From positions 62,001-126,000 of the forward strand of contig NZ_VUMY01000002.1 of the NCBI RefSeq assembly GCF_009695935.1: 64,000 bases of DNA, read 5' to 3'. Shown one piece after another: positions 51,674 to 60,542 of this stretch. The notes under the pieces were generated by a model. It was not told the origin of the DNA and did no database searches. It saw nothing but the letters and a program-made list of their open reading frames with translations. This DNA is from Mobiluncus porci. GTDB lineage: Bacteria; Actinomycetota; Actinomycetes; Actinomycetales; Actinomycetaceae. Position numbers and translations under genes: made by a program. Positions within the stretch are counted from its first letter, which is position 1; every line of letters starts with the position of its first letter.

Positions 51674-52036
51674 ATGGATACGTTTATGTCGGTTGTTGAA
51701 AATCGTCCTGATTCAGAGACGAAGTACCCTACCGTGAAGGAGGGTTTTCTTTGGTGGGAATTTGGGGTTTTTATTTTCAATAATTTGTTTTATTTTGTAG
51801 CCAGTGATTCTGAAACTCCGGCTGTGCCTCTATCGCTTATCCTGGTGGACATCCCACCCATGATTGTTTTTGTGCTGTTTTTCATTTACAAATACATTTT
51901 TTCAAAATCAGACCACGGTGATAAGTCATAGAAAGCCTACCGGAATCGTCTCGGACTCCTCGTGGGCTGCTTGATTGCGCTCATTATCGTTATGCCGATA
52001 TTTATCCTCGAAGGTGATCTCAATGTTGGTGACATG
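51674..52036 (+). pseudogene. MDTF-family membrane protein, nonsense and truncated copy
   Basis: Same as 53603-53965 at DNA level, but TAG at 51929-51931 interrupts after SDHGDKS where the intact copy reads SDHGDRSLRIYRN. Homology stops after NVGDM at 52036, and the next lipoprotein gene begins at 52133. Only an 85-residue N-terminal product with two helices could be made. Confidence 0.7.
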
Positions 52037-52132
52037 GACTTCCAGGTGAAGCTGCAAGAAATGATGCTAAAAACAAGTCTTTGGATAATGTTTCTATCGA
52101 TGCTTATTGAGTTCACTCGTGAAAGGTCTACT

Positions 52133-52816
52133 ATGAAAATCAAACGATTATTTTATTTGTTCCCCACTGCTTTTGCTGCTTTTTTTCTTGCCGGCTGTAC
52201 CACACCGGATTATGAAAAGTTAGCTGCTGAGGCCGCGCCGCAAATTCCGCTTACTGCGGAGCAGAAAGGTTATATGCTTGGCCCCGACGATTTGACTCCT
52301 CAGTCAACCAACGGCTGGACTGAGGCGGCTAATTCGGAATTGGGCGACTTTTCCGAGGGGTTGAGCCAGTATATTTGTAACTTGCGTGATATTGACTCGA
52401 TTACGGTCTATTCAGAGCCTTATCATCATGCCATGGAGGCATCTATGCTCGGTCCGGTTTTGTATCAACAGGTGAAAGTGACGAAGGCTCAGCCGTTGCG
52501 TGACTTGATGTTCAAGTTGAAGGAGCAGGTGCCTCAGTGTAAATCCAAGTCTCCATTTGTGTGGAAGCTTGAGGCGAATAATCAGTATTCCTATGACGTT
52601 GTTGATGATTCAAAGGTTCCGAATTCTATTGTTTGGAAGATGACGGTAAAGGGGAATGATGATGCCGGTAATGAACACCAGAAGCTGGTATATATCGCGA
52701 TTATGGTGAAAGGAGAGGCTATGGTGGCGTTGGTGCTTACCGGTGTGGACTATACAGCCAACGATGGAATCAAGCCCATCCTCGACGAGGCAATGGCTAA
52801 AGTAACAGCGAAATGA
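52133..52816 (+). CDS. island lipoprotein C
   Basis: 227 aa from ATG 52133 (GAAAGG upstream). Lipobox FLAGCTT (Cys about 20). The domain is more divergent: DDLTPQSTNGWTEAANSELG, MEASMLGPVLYQQVK, NSIVWKMTVK, and the end ALVLTGVDYTANDG replaces the FWG motif. Unlike A and B it has no second copy in the window. Confidence 0.68.
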   Translation: MKIKRLFYLFPTAFAAFFLAGCTTPDYEKLAAEAAPQIPLTAEQKGYMLGPDDLTPQSTNGWTEAANSELGDFSEGLSQYICNLRDIDSITVYSEPYHHAMEASMLGPVLYQQVKVTKAQPLRDLMFKLKEQVPQCKSKSPFVWKLEANNQYSYDVVDDSKVPNSIVWKMTVKGNDDAGNEHQKLVYIAIMVKGEAMVALVLTGVDYTANDGIKPILDEAMAKVTAK

Positions 52817-52873
52817 TAACGTGTGACAGGGGTTCCTGTTGAACGAGTCGAGGGGGACACGAAAGGACTGGTT

Positions 52874-53599
52874 ATGTCTGAAAATATCAAAAAGGCTTTT
52901 GCTTTGGTTTCAACCTGTATGGTGCTCCTATCGGGTTGTGCCACCAGCGCAAACAGTAATAACGCCTCTCCTGAGGATAACTACAAGAAGTTCCAGAACG
53001 ACCCGGCAATGCAGAATGCTAAGCCGGCCGAGCCCTTGAGTGAAGATCAACTTGCAAATCTGCTAGAGGTAACTGATTTTGAGAACTACTTGGATGCACC
53101 CGCTGGGTGGCGTATGGATGCGCAGGAAGATGTGGATGATGATACTTTTCTGCTAATGAACTATGGGTGTGACTATCAGTTTGATTTCGGTTATAGGGAC
53201 ATACGAACAAGGGCTTTTAACGCTTCACAATTTGGACCGGTAATGGTTCAACAGATTCGCACGCTTTTCGAGGAAGATCCTGATGATGTTATCGAGATCG
53301 TAAAGAAGGACATCCCTGCCTGTGTAGATCGTTCTCCTGTTTCTTGGCCCGGTACGCCCAATCGTGAAGACACCTACGAAATGGTTGACAGCTCTGCAAT
53401 TCCTAACAGCGTTGTGTATAAAATTTCGCAACACATGACAGACGGCACCACCCCAACCGATAATGTGATTTATGTTGGGTTTATATCTAAGGATGATTTG
53501 CTAATCAACTTTTTTTGGGGTCTAACACCAATGACTTCCACTCAATATGCCCCTTCGGAGATTCTCATCGACGCGATGACCAAGGTGAGTGAAAAGTAG
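52874..53599 (+). CDS. island lipoprotein D
   Basis: 241 aa from ATG 52874 (GAAAGGA upstream). Lipobox LLSGCAT (Cys about 22). Family domain DFENYLDAPAGWRMDAQED, YGCDYQFDFGYRDIRTRAF, ASQFGPVMVQQIR, NSVVYKISQ and INFFWGLTP. It is the intact homolog that shows how the frameshifted copies at 33876 and 37850 should read. Confidence 0.7.
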   Translation: MSENIKKAFALVSTCMVLLSGCATSANSNNASPEDNYKKFQNDPAMQNAKPAEPLSEDQLANLLEVTDFENYLDAPAGWRMDAQEDVDDDTFLLMNYGCDYQFDFGYRDIRTRAFNASQFGPVMVQQIRTLFEEDPDDVIEIVKKDIPACVDRSPVSWPGTPNREDTYEMVDSSAIPNSVVYKISQHMTDGTTPTDNVIYVGFISKDDLLINFFWGLTPMTSTQYAPSEILIDAMTKVSEK

Positions 53600-53602
53600 T
53601 GA

Positions 53603-54031
53603 ATGGATACGTTTATGTCGGTTGTTGAAAATCGTCCTGATTCAGAGACGAAGTACCCTACCGTGAAGGAGGGGTTTCTTTGGTGGGAGTTTGGGGTTTT
53701 TATTTTCAATAATTTGTTTTATTTTGTAGCCAGGGATTTTGAAACTCCGGCTGTGCCTCTATCGCTTATCCTGGTGGACATCCCACCCATGATTGTTTTT
53801 GTGCTGTTTTTCATTTCCAAATACATTTTTTCGAAATCGGATCATGGTGATAGGTCGTTGAGAATCTATCGGAATCGTCTCGGACTCCTCGTGGGCTGCT
53901 TGATTGCGCTCATTATCGTTATGCCGATATTTATCCTCGAAGGTGATCTCAATGTTGGTGACATGTTCCTGTACCCATTCGTCCTTGTCGGTTTGGTAGT
54001 TCCTTTCCAATTTTATGCGGTTGTGGGGTGA
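53603..54031 (+). CDS. MDTF-family membrane protein, intact copy
   Basis: 142 aa starting 3 nt after lipoprotein D. Four hydrophobic segments (FGVFIFNNLFYFVA; LSLILVDIPPMIVFVLFFIS; LGLLVGCLIALIIVMPIFIL; FVLVGLVVPFQFY). Shares with truncated copies at 50809, 51674 and 55307 the start MDTFM. Function unknown. Confidence 0.62.
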   Translation: MDTFMSVVENRPDSETKYPTVKEGFLWWEFGVFIFNNLFYFVARDFETPAVPLSLILVDIPPMIVFVLFFISKYIFSKSDHGDRSLRIYRNRLGLLVGCLIALIIVMPIFILEGDLNVGDMFLYPFVLVGLVVPFQFYAVVG

Positions 54032-54062
54032 ATATGTCAATCAAACGGAAATGGAGGTAGCG

Positions 54063-54509
54063 ATGGAACGAAGCGTTGCAGAATCCGCAAAGGATGGTAG
54101 CTCAAAACCGGAAGGTCGGTTGCGTTATAAGCTCGCTTTTGCTGTCATCTGTTATTGGTTTGTTTGTCTTATAATCAACAATATATTAGCCACCAACTAT
54201 TTCGCTTTGAACGAATATGATGTTTTCTCCTCCGGTGGTGGCGGTTTAATATATATATTGAGTGTTTTTCCTGCCGTGACATTCTTTGCGCAAATATTTA
54301 ATTACTTGACATATCATCCAAGTAAGAGGCATCCCGAAAGGGATATTTTAAAATACGAGAAGATTACATCAATCTTGTTTTTCGTGATGCTTTCAGAGTT
54401 ATTAATTTCCGCTTTTATTATCGGTATAACATATTGCCCAGAGAATCCACAGTTGATACCCTGGTTTGCGCTTATAATGTCAACGCCAGGCGTTTTCTTT
54501 CTATTGTAG
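54063..54509 (+). CDS. membrane protein, paralog of 49548
   Basis: 148 aa from ATG 54063 (GGAGGT upstream). Starts MERSVAESAKDGSSKPEGRL and has the same helices as the first copy. It begins the second unit of the duplicated block (54063-56168). Earlier in-frame starts (54015, 54051) are less likely. Confidence 0.65.
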   Translation: MERSVAESAKDGSSKPEGRLRYKLAFAVICYWFVCLIINNILATNYFALNEYDVFSSGGGGLIYILSVFPAVTFFAQIFNYLTYHPSKRHPERDILKYEKITSILFFVMLSELLISAFIIGITYCPENPQLIPWFALIMSTPGVFFLL

Positions 54510-54550
54510 GTGTCTTTAGCCTTCTTAACTAAACACGATAGGATTAAACA

Positions 54551-55303
54551 ATGATTACTTCAAAGCGTCTCTTGCTAGTACTTCCCGTAGTTGCTTTGCT
54601 CTTGGGCTCTTGTGCCGAAACCTCCTCAAGCCCCTCTAGTCCGACAACCTCCGCAGCGGTAAGCGAGACTCCTTCTCCTGAGCTCACACCCGTGGACCCT
54701 GCTGACATTCCGGAAGGGCTCTTTGATGAGAAGCCTCTGGATGGCAAGTATCAGGGATTGTTCTTGAAGGTTGAAGATTTTGATAACTATTTGGATTCAC
54801 CCGCCGGTTGGCGCACCGATGCGGAGGAAGAGCTGGGTGAGGAACCCCTGGAATTTGTGGAGCAATCTTGTGATTTTCCAGTCGGACACGCTCCCTGGCG
54901 AGGACGTGAGCAGCACGCTTGGAATGCTTCTCAGTTTGGTCCGGTGATGGTTCAGCAGATTCGCCACACCGGCAAGAAAGAAGCGGACGTGCTTATTGAA
55001 CAGATTCGCCCGCATATTGAGAGCTGTCAGGCGAAAGGCAAGGTGGACTCCTCGATGTATGAGGGTACAAGCTACACTTATGAGCTCGTTGACTCGACGT
55101 CTGTTCCCGGCTCGGTCATGTGGAAACGTACCAGTCATTTCGAGAATCCCGAGGACGGGTATGATACAAATGTCACGTATGTCGGCATGATGTCAAAGAA
55201 AGATTGTCTAATCCTGTTTCTCTGGGGTATGACGCCGATAACGCAAGAATTCGCAACCCCTGAAATCCTTCTCGACGCGATGAAGACCGTTAGTGAAAAG
55301 TAG
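54551..55303 (+). CDS. island lipoprotein A2
   Basis: 250 aa from ATG 54551. Differs from A1 in only a handful of residues, mostly in the signal peptide and at PVGHAPW versus PVGQTPW. Lipobox LLGSCAE. The near identity points to recent duplication or gene conversion. Confidence 0.72.
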   Translation: MITSKRLLLVLPVVALLLGSCAETSSSPSSPTTSAAVSETPSPELTPVDPADIPEGLFDEKPLDGKYQGLFLKVEDFDNYLDSPAGWRTDAEEELGEEPLEFVEQSCDFPVGHAPWRGREQHAWNASQFGPVMVQQIRHTGKKEADVLIEQIRPHIESCQAKGKVDSSMYEGTSYTYELVDSTSVPGSVMWKRTSHFENPEDGYDTNVTYVGMMSKKDCLILFLWGMTPITQEFATPEILLDAMKTVSEK

Positions 55304-55306
55304 CGA

Positions 55307-55396
55307 ATGGATACGTTTATGCCTGTTGTTGAGAATCGGAATGATTCCGAGTGGCCAACAATGGTTCTTTCCATCCGAATAAGAAGGGGCAGTTAG
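55307..55396 (+). pseudogene. second short MDTF remnant
   Basis: 29 codons, MDTFMPVVENRNDSEWPTMV and a short diverging tail, 3 nt after lipoprotein A2. Parallel to 50809-50952 but stopped earlier. Confidence 0.45.
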
Positions 55397-55463
55397 CGCG
55401 TGCGAAAGCTATTCGTTCCACATTGGAATCTCTCCCTGCGAACTGAATGAAGGAGTGTTAATC

Positions 55464-56168
55464 ATGTTTACTAAGAAACGTCTCACTATTGTTGCAGTAG
55501 TAATTTCTGTTGCTCTGGTTCTGTTGTTGGGTTTTACTTTATTCTCGAGATGGTGGTTGGAGTATCAGATAAGTTTGGCTGTTGAGAAGGGGTTGCCGCC
55601 TTTGACTGCGCAGCAGCAGCGGTTGTTTCTTGGTAATGATGAGTTGTTGAACACTCCGGAGTTGCCTGCTGAGTGGAGGGATCTTCAGGATCCTCCTGAT
55701 CCGAGCCAGAATGTGTTTCTTGAATCTTTTTCTTGTGGTGATGGTACTCTTGATTACGTTACCTGGTATGGCACGGAGCAGCGGCATAAGTTGGCTTCTT
55801 TTGTGGGTCCGCATCTTATGCAGCTTATTCGTGTGGTGGATGAGGAACCTGCCCGGGAGGCAATTTCTAAGATGAAGAATACTGTCATTCCTGGGTGTAT
55901 TAAAAAACAGCCGGTTACTTATAAAATTAGTCCTACTGAGGAACATAGCTACGAGCTGGTGGACACGTCCTCTATTCCGGATTCCGTGATGTGGAAAATC
56001 ACCACTACCTCAACTGAGGTGCCAGACTATCTTAAGGTCGACTACGTAGGGGCTCAGCTGAAAGATGATGCTCTAGTGGTTTTCGTCTGGGGCGGAAACC
56101 CAACCATGAACGAGGCCACGGTTCCAGAAGTGGTAATCGACGCCATGACCAAGGTGGCAGCGAAGTGA
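55464..56168 (+). CDS. signal-anchored island lipoprotein-family member B2
   Basis: 234 aa from ATG 55464 (GAAGGAG upstream). Nearly identical to B1 (differences such as VVISVALVL, PDPSQN, CIKKQ). It ends TKVAAK and is the last plus-strand gene of the tandem array. Confidence 0.68.
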   Translation: MFTKKRLTIVAVVISVALVLLLGFTLFSRWWLEYQISLAVEKGLPPLTAQQQRLFLGNDELLNTPELPAEWRDLQDPPDPSQNVFLESFSCGDGTLDYVTWYGTEQRHKLASFVGPHLMQLIRVVDEEPAREAISKMKNTVIPGCIKKQPVTYKISPTEEHSYELVDTSSIPDSVMWKITTTSTEVPDYLKVDYVGAQLKDDALVVFVWGGNPTMNEATVPEVVIDAMTKVAAK

Positions 56169-56173
56169 CAGTT

Positions 56174-56249
56174 GGGGCGCTGATTCCAGGTAGCCTAGCT
56201 GGTGAAAGCGGTAAGCACGAGGACTATTATCACGCCGAGAGCCATGAAT
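56174..56249 (-). pseudogene. 76-bp remnant of the prepilin-peptidase gene 3' end
   Basis: Matches 62871-62946 with few changes, that is, the end of the effector-linked lipoprotein gene, the junction and the end of the prepilin peptidase gene. It marks a recombination boundary of the island. No further peptidase sequence is present. Confidence 0.65.
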
Positions 56250-56346
56250 CCTGACCTTAGTTGCACGATTATAGACATCATGACGGGTCACTAAAGTTGT
56301 GCAACTGAGGTCTCAAAACAAACGAACCTAAATTGCGGGGTCATGC

Positions 56347-56460
56347 CAGAAGAACATGCGCGGGGTCAACCCCGACGCCACCGTCATTGAGCTTTCTGCC
56401 AAAACCGGCGAGGGCATGGATGTTTGGATTGACTGGCTGTGCGTCAACGCGCTTGACTAG
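56347..56460 (+). pseudogene. hypB: hypB 3' fragment
   Basis: 37 codons read QKNMRGVNPDATVIELSAKT then GEGMDVWIDWLCVNALD and stop. This is the C-terminal end of HypB, the GTPase that inserts nickel into [NiFe] hydrogenase. All G-domain motifs are missing, and no other hyp or hydrogenase gene is in the window. Stranded debris between the lipoprotein array and a minus-strand lipoprotein gene. Confidence 0.65.
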
Positions 56461-56969
56461 CCGTTATAGGTTAGATCATCCATAAAGGACTTCAACCATT
56501 TTGAATCGAGGGGCTTTCCATTTTCCGTGCTAATGGCAATAACCGAGCAGGCGTCCGGAGAGGACTGGCACCCGGCGATCCAAGCGCCATAGCGCTTTTT
56601 ACCTTCCGTGTCAGTGAAATTAAATTCCGCAAAAGCCGCATTTTGAGTTCCGGGAATAGTTATTTCCGCACTATCACTGATCTCGAGGTCTTCAATTTTA
56701 TTGAAAAAACGAGCCGAGGCTGCCAATTCTGTGATAGTAGCCTTAGCAAAAATTCCATCATTAAAATGGTCAGAGACCTGAATTAGAGTGCCGTTGCCAA
56801 GCCAAGCTTTTTGATATGTTTCCGATGTGACTTCGACTTGCTCCATATCGCTTGGCAGGTTGAGACTCCAAGGGCCGGACTGGGTTTTCCCGTGGCTTCC
56901 GCATCCGCTCAATGTAAAACTGGCAGCTAATGCAACACCAAGGAGAAATAACGTCTTCTTTGTAATCAT
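56457..56969 (-). CDS. lipoprotein partner of the effector at 56995
   Basis: 170 aa from ATG 56969 (MITKKTLFLL); an earlier ATG at 56990 adds 7 residues. Lipobox TLSGCGS (Cys about 23 by this start). Beta-rich body with WSLNLPSDMEQVEVTSETYQ and AFAEFNFTD, and a Cys pair (AGCQSSPDAC). Starts directly behind the effector gene, so co-translated. Not a member of the main lipoprotein family. Candidate immunity protein. Confidence 0.65.
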   Translation of the reverse strand: MITKKTLFLLGVALAASFTLSGCGSHGKTQSGPWSLNLPSDMEQVEVTSETYQKAWLGNGTLIQVSDHFNDGIFAKATITELAASARFFNKIEDLEISDSAEITIPGTQNAAFAEFNFTDTEGKKRYGAWIAGCQSSPDACSVIAISTENGKPLDSKWLKSFMDDLTYNG

Positions 56970-56994
56970 TAATCCACTCTTTCTTTTCATTGGT

Positions 56995-58407
56995 CTATCT
57001 TAATTGCCTGACGCTCGCCAGCCCCTGGAGCTCCATACCAGATAACCTCGCTGCGTTTAGCTGGTTATAACCTAATTTAACGTCTGCCCCCACAGAATAC
57101 GGACCGGCCTTAATGTTCGCACCCGCTCCGGTTTCGTAATTGCTTCCTTGATAGTTTGCTTTCCAAACCTTTGCTTCTTCGTATAAATATTTTTGGAAAG
57201 GATCCGCATTATCTGAAGGTTTTGTCATAGCATTGCCGGTAATAGCTTTTACATTTTCGACCGACTCGAGGTTAGGATTCAGCATAGCAAGATACGCAGC
57301 AGACACCCTCTGACTATAATCAGGGTCTTTCGGATCAAGTTCCCAGTTTTTGTTTATGATTGTTTGGTTGAGTCCTTGAATGTCGATTAATCCCGATTTC
57401 AAAACGTTTCTTGTGGCAGCATGTCTGCCTTTTGATTGTGTTTCTTCAGGATTGGCAGCAACCCCAGATGCGGTGACTTGGGTAATTTCCTCAGTTATGT
57501 TAATTAATCTGGCTTGGGGGTCAAATTTGAATCGAGTTTCCACTTTGGAAGAACCATCGAAGCCCACATTTGATGCGTTTCCATTCGCGGCCAGTGTCTG
57601 ATTCTTCACAAAAGTGAGAGTGCCATCGTCATTTTGACGAATTTGAATTGCTTCATTAGCTCCCGTGCCTGCCCCTAAGGTAGTATCAAAAGACAAAGGC
57701 AAGTCTATGCCTAACTCCCCGGCAATCTCTGAAGCCTTTTTTACCCCGATGATACGTGAACTCGGTGTCACCTTATCGTTTCCCGAAAAATGAATAACGG
57801 CTTTTTCAAGTAGATCGCCAACTACCGGTACATTTTTTGCCGACTTAGACGCTGTTTTTCTTTGCAAGAACGCGTTCAGATCCTCAGAGTTGTCGAAGGT
57901 TACCTCGTCACCAAGCTGCAATCCGATGTTGGAGGCTGCTTCTAGATAAGCCTTTGCTCCCAGATTTTTCGGTCCGACATCGAAACCTGCACCTAAATAG
58001 GCTCCTAGGGATTTTTCATCGAGTAAGGTGGCCTTATATTTCCCGTTGTTGTCAAGCGCAATTTTCCATACCAGCCCATCTTGCCCTTGAACTATGCTCA
58101 CTTTTAGCGCCTTGTTGAAATTGATTCCTTGAACCTGAGTTGTGTAGGTATCAGGTTTGTAATCCTCATCATCTGCGTCAACGATGGTGTAGGTTTTAGA
58201 AGACGCTAGATTCGTTACCTGGCAGATCGCAGACGCAGCTATCGCGGATATCTTTGAACTAGGAACCAAAAAAAGAATTGCTTCAACCAGCATGGCCGCG
58301 ACTATGAAGATGCCTGCATAGCTCAAGTTTGAGGCACCTTGCTGAGGTGACATTTGATTATGTCTTCTTGGTGATCGAAACTCTCTCAGTCCTGCTTTAG
58401 TGACCAT
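56995..58407 (-). CDS. large effector-like protein with prepilin-like leader, unknown C-terminal domain
   Basis: 470 aa from ATG 58407. Leader G24|A25 in SPQQGASNLSYAGIF, helix, then AICQVTN but without the second Cys. The remainder has strand-rich repeats and a Gly/Ala-rich end (YETGAGANIKAGPYSVGADV) that resembles amphipathic beta-strand segments, with alternating acidic and basic stretches. No catalytic motif was recognised. Mature position 5 is Ser. A lipoprotein gene follows at once. Possible pore-forming or adhesive role is only a guess. Confidence 0.65.
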   Translation of the reverse strand: MVTKAGLREFRSPRRHNQMSPQQGASNLSYAGIFIVAAMLVEAILFLVPSSKISAIAASAICQVTNLASSKTYTIVDADDEDYKPDTYTTQVQGINFNKALKVSIVQGQDGLVWKIALDNNGKYKATLLDEKSLGAYLGAGFDVGPKNLGAKAYLEAASNIGLQLGDEVTFDNSEDLNAFLQRKTASKSAKNVPVVGDLLEKAVIHFSGNDKVTPSSRIIGVKKASEIAGELGIDLPLSFDTTLGAGTGANEAIQIRQNDDGTLTFVKNQTLAANGNASNVGFDGSSKVETRFKFDPQARLINITEEITQVTASGVAANPEETQSKGRHAATRNVLKSGLIDIQGLNQTIINKNWELDPKDPDYSQRVSAAYLAMLNPNLESVENVKAITGNAMTKPSDNADPFQKYLYEEAKVWKANYQGSNYETGAGANIKAGPYSVGADVKLGYNQLNAARLSGMELQGLASVRQLR

Positions 58408-58562
58408 CCAACCTATCTTTCAGCAATTACCCATCATGCACTCAGGATGCTATCATAAAAGAGAAGTCCAGTGCTCCAGATTTTTAGTCGGGGAGGCAAA
58501 AACGTGGTAACACACGTCATTTTGAGTGCGGAACCGAAGAATCCTGGGTTTTGTTCCGTTTC

Positions 58563-59417
58563 TTATACGGGGGTCAGTTCGCTGACCCGGGTCTGATTAT
58601 ACATGTCAATGATCTCGGCTGGTGTTCGGTATTCGAGTGCTTCGTGGAGGCGCTCGTTGTTCCACCAGTGGACCCAGTTCAATGTAGCGAACTCGACCTC
58701 GGTCAGTGAGGCCCGGGGCTGGGAATAGATCAGCTCGGTCTTATATAGCCCGTTCACTGTTTCTGCGAGGGCGTTATCGTAGGAATCACCCACGCTCCCG
58801 GTAGAGGGCTTGATCCCGTAATCAGCGAGTTTCTCGTTATACGCGATGCTCGTGTATTGCGAGCCATGATCAGAATGGTGTGTCAGATCCACCAGAGTAT
58901 CTTTCGCTCCTTGGATGGCCTGCTCGAGCGCCTCCAAGGGTAGGGCCTCGGTTTTCATCGAGGAGCGGGTCGCCCAGCCCACAATCTTGCGGCTATAGAC
59001 ATCAGTAACGAAAGCGGTGTACACGAAGCCGGACAAGGTTCGCACATACGTAATATCAGCAACCCACAACTCGTTCGGCCTACTCGCCTTGAACTGTCGA
59101 TTCACAAGATCCGGGCGAGAATCTACTTCGGGAGTAGGCCTGGTTGTGATTGGGGTGCGTCCCCGGCGAACACCCTTAATCCCAGCGATGTTCATGAGCC
59201 GAGCCACCTGGTCACGGCCAACATCCCAACCAGCACGCCGGACTGCATGCCACATTTTCCGCACCCCGTAGACGCCAAAATTCTTTTCGTGAATCAACCG
59301 TAGTTCTTCAGTGAGAATCTGATCACGAATACTTCTCGCGCTGGAGCCGCCTAACCTCCTCGTGCTCTTCACGCGTGAGTCCCTGCCGCACGCCAGTCTC
59401 AACAAGATGTCGTTCAT
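58563..59417 (-). CDS. IS3 transposase orfB, copy 2
   Basis: 284 aa from the methionine that corresponds to copy 1. DDE core: WVADITYVRT, LTHHSDHGSQYTS, DNALAETVNGLYKTE. Several substitutions from copy 1 cluster around AIQGAKDTLVDLTHHSD, so the copies are not recent twins. Confidence 0.83.
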   Translation of the reverse strand: MNDILLRLACGRDSRVKSTRRLGGSSARSIRDQILTEELRLIHEKNFGVYGVRKMWHAVRRAGWDVGRDQVARLMNIAGIKGVRRGRTPITTRPTPEVDSRPDLVNRQFKASRPNELWVADITYVRTLSGFVYTAFVTDVYSRKIVGWATRSSMKTEALPLEALEQAIQGAKDTLVDLTHHSDHGSQYTSIAYNEKLADYGIKPSTGSVGDSYDNALAETVNGLYKTELIYSQPRASLTEVEFATLNWVHWWNNERLHEALEYRTPAEIIDMYNQTRVSELTPV

Positions 59418-59568
59418 ACCAGCGGCGTAGCGACTCGTTCGCGATTCCCAGTTTCGGGGCGATCTCGTTGACTGCCTGCCACTGAGAACACGAGCCATCA
59501 CCAGCTAACCGATCCACGAGCATCCGCACCGCGCGATCCTTAAACTCCTGTGAATACCTCTTAGACAT
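59323..59568 (-). CDS. IS3 orfA, copy 2
   Basis: 81 aa, MSKRYSQEFKDRAVRMLVD with LGIANESLRRWYERH. Ends QREKYS, overlapping orfB by 95 nt in another frame as in copy 1. Confidence 0.83.
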   Translation of the reverse strand: MSKRYSQEFKDRAVRMLVDRLAGDGSCSQWQAVNEIAPKLGIANESLRRWYERHLVETGVRQGLTREEHEEVRRLQREKYS

Positions 59569-59617
59569 ATCCCTAATCCTCTCAAAAACAAGGAGGAACA
59601 AAACCCAGGACGATTCA

Positions 59618-60542
59618 ATGGCGGTACACGAAAGATAATTTCGCAGACATGGAAAATCCCTACGATTACGCGAACAAACAACTTGCCTCGAAGGACATAC
59701 TGTGGGCAACTGACATGAAACAACAACAAATCGGGGACTGCTACCTTGCTTCCACGATGTTTGGTTTGGCTGCAACCAAGAAGGGGTCTGACATTCTTCG
59801 GTCTCGAATAAAGCGACATCCGCCAGATGACGACCTTCCTCAGGATGGGTGGACTGTGAAAATCCAGGTTCCAGGTTATGATGAAAATGGCGTTTTTACT
59901 GAACTTGAAAAGGAAGTTATTGTTGGGCAAGAATATATCAATGGTATAACCCAGGGAGATGATCCATCCTTGTATTCAATCTATGAAATGGCTTATGGGA
60001 TTGCCAACGGTGATGAGGAATTAGGAAACGGCGGATGGTCTGAGGAAGTCTTGGATTCATTCGGCACAATTCCGACTGCAAAATATTATAATGTGAGTTT
60101 AATTGACGCAGCGGGTCCGAATAATGCCACAACAGAATCCGGGAATAAAACAACTCGATACGGTTTTGAGAAAAAAGCGATGCAATCTATTATAGAAGCT
60201 GCTCAAAGCGAAGATAATACTGTAGTGGTAACAACTTTCTCTGAAAATTATTTTTTTGATGAATACACGCATAAGGCTGAAGTTGAAGCTACTTACCTAA
60301 ATGATCATTATTTCGAAGAGGAAGATTATGTCAATATCGTTGCAGGACACGCCTATACTGTTTTGTATGCTGATGAGGAAGGCTTAACCGTGAGAAATCC
60401 ACACGGATCGAACCCGGGTTCAGGTCACCCTCCACTGATGGATAATAGGACGGTACCGGAAACAATAACATTTTCATGGCAGGATGCCTCCAAAGTTTTT
60501 GGTGCTTTTGAGGTTGGAGATTTGAGTAAATATGAAGATTAA
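59618..60542 (+). pseudogene. calpain-type effector lacking its leader (IS-truncated)
   Basis: Frame is open from the IS end, reading WRYTKDNFADMENPYDYANK and onward. An ATG exists at 59649. Catalytic residues are intact: QIGDCYLAS (Cys), AGHAYTVLYAD (His) and TVRNPHG (Asn). The prepilin leader and helix found in the paralog at 39385 are missing, so the product, if made, would stay in the cytoplasm. The downstream partner gene is preserved and overlaps by 11 nt. Confidence 0.75.

Larger units (their letters stand above)
58535..59617 (-). mobile_element. IS3-family element, copy 2 (1,083 bp)
   Basis: Same length and gene order as copy 1 at 29875-30957, with orfA 59323-59568 and orfB 58563-59417. 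Inner ends TGGGTTTTGTTCC perfect. The outermost bases differ slightly from copy 1 (CGAAGAATCC at the left). No target duplication seen. The right end abuts a calpain gene that has lost its 5' part. Confidence 0.85.
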
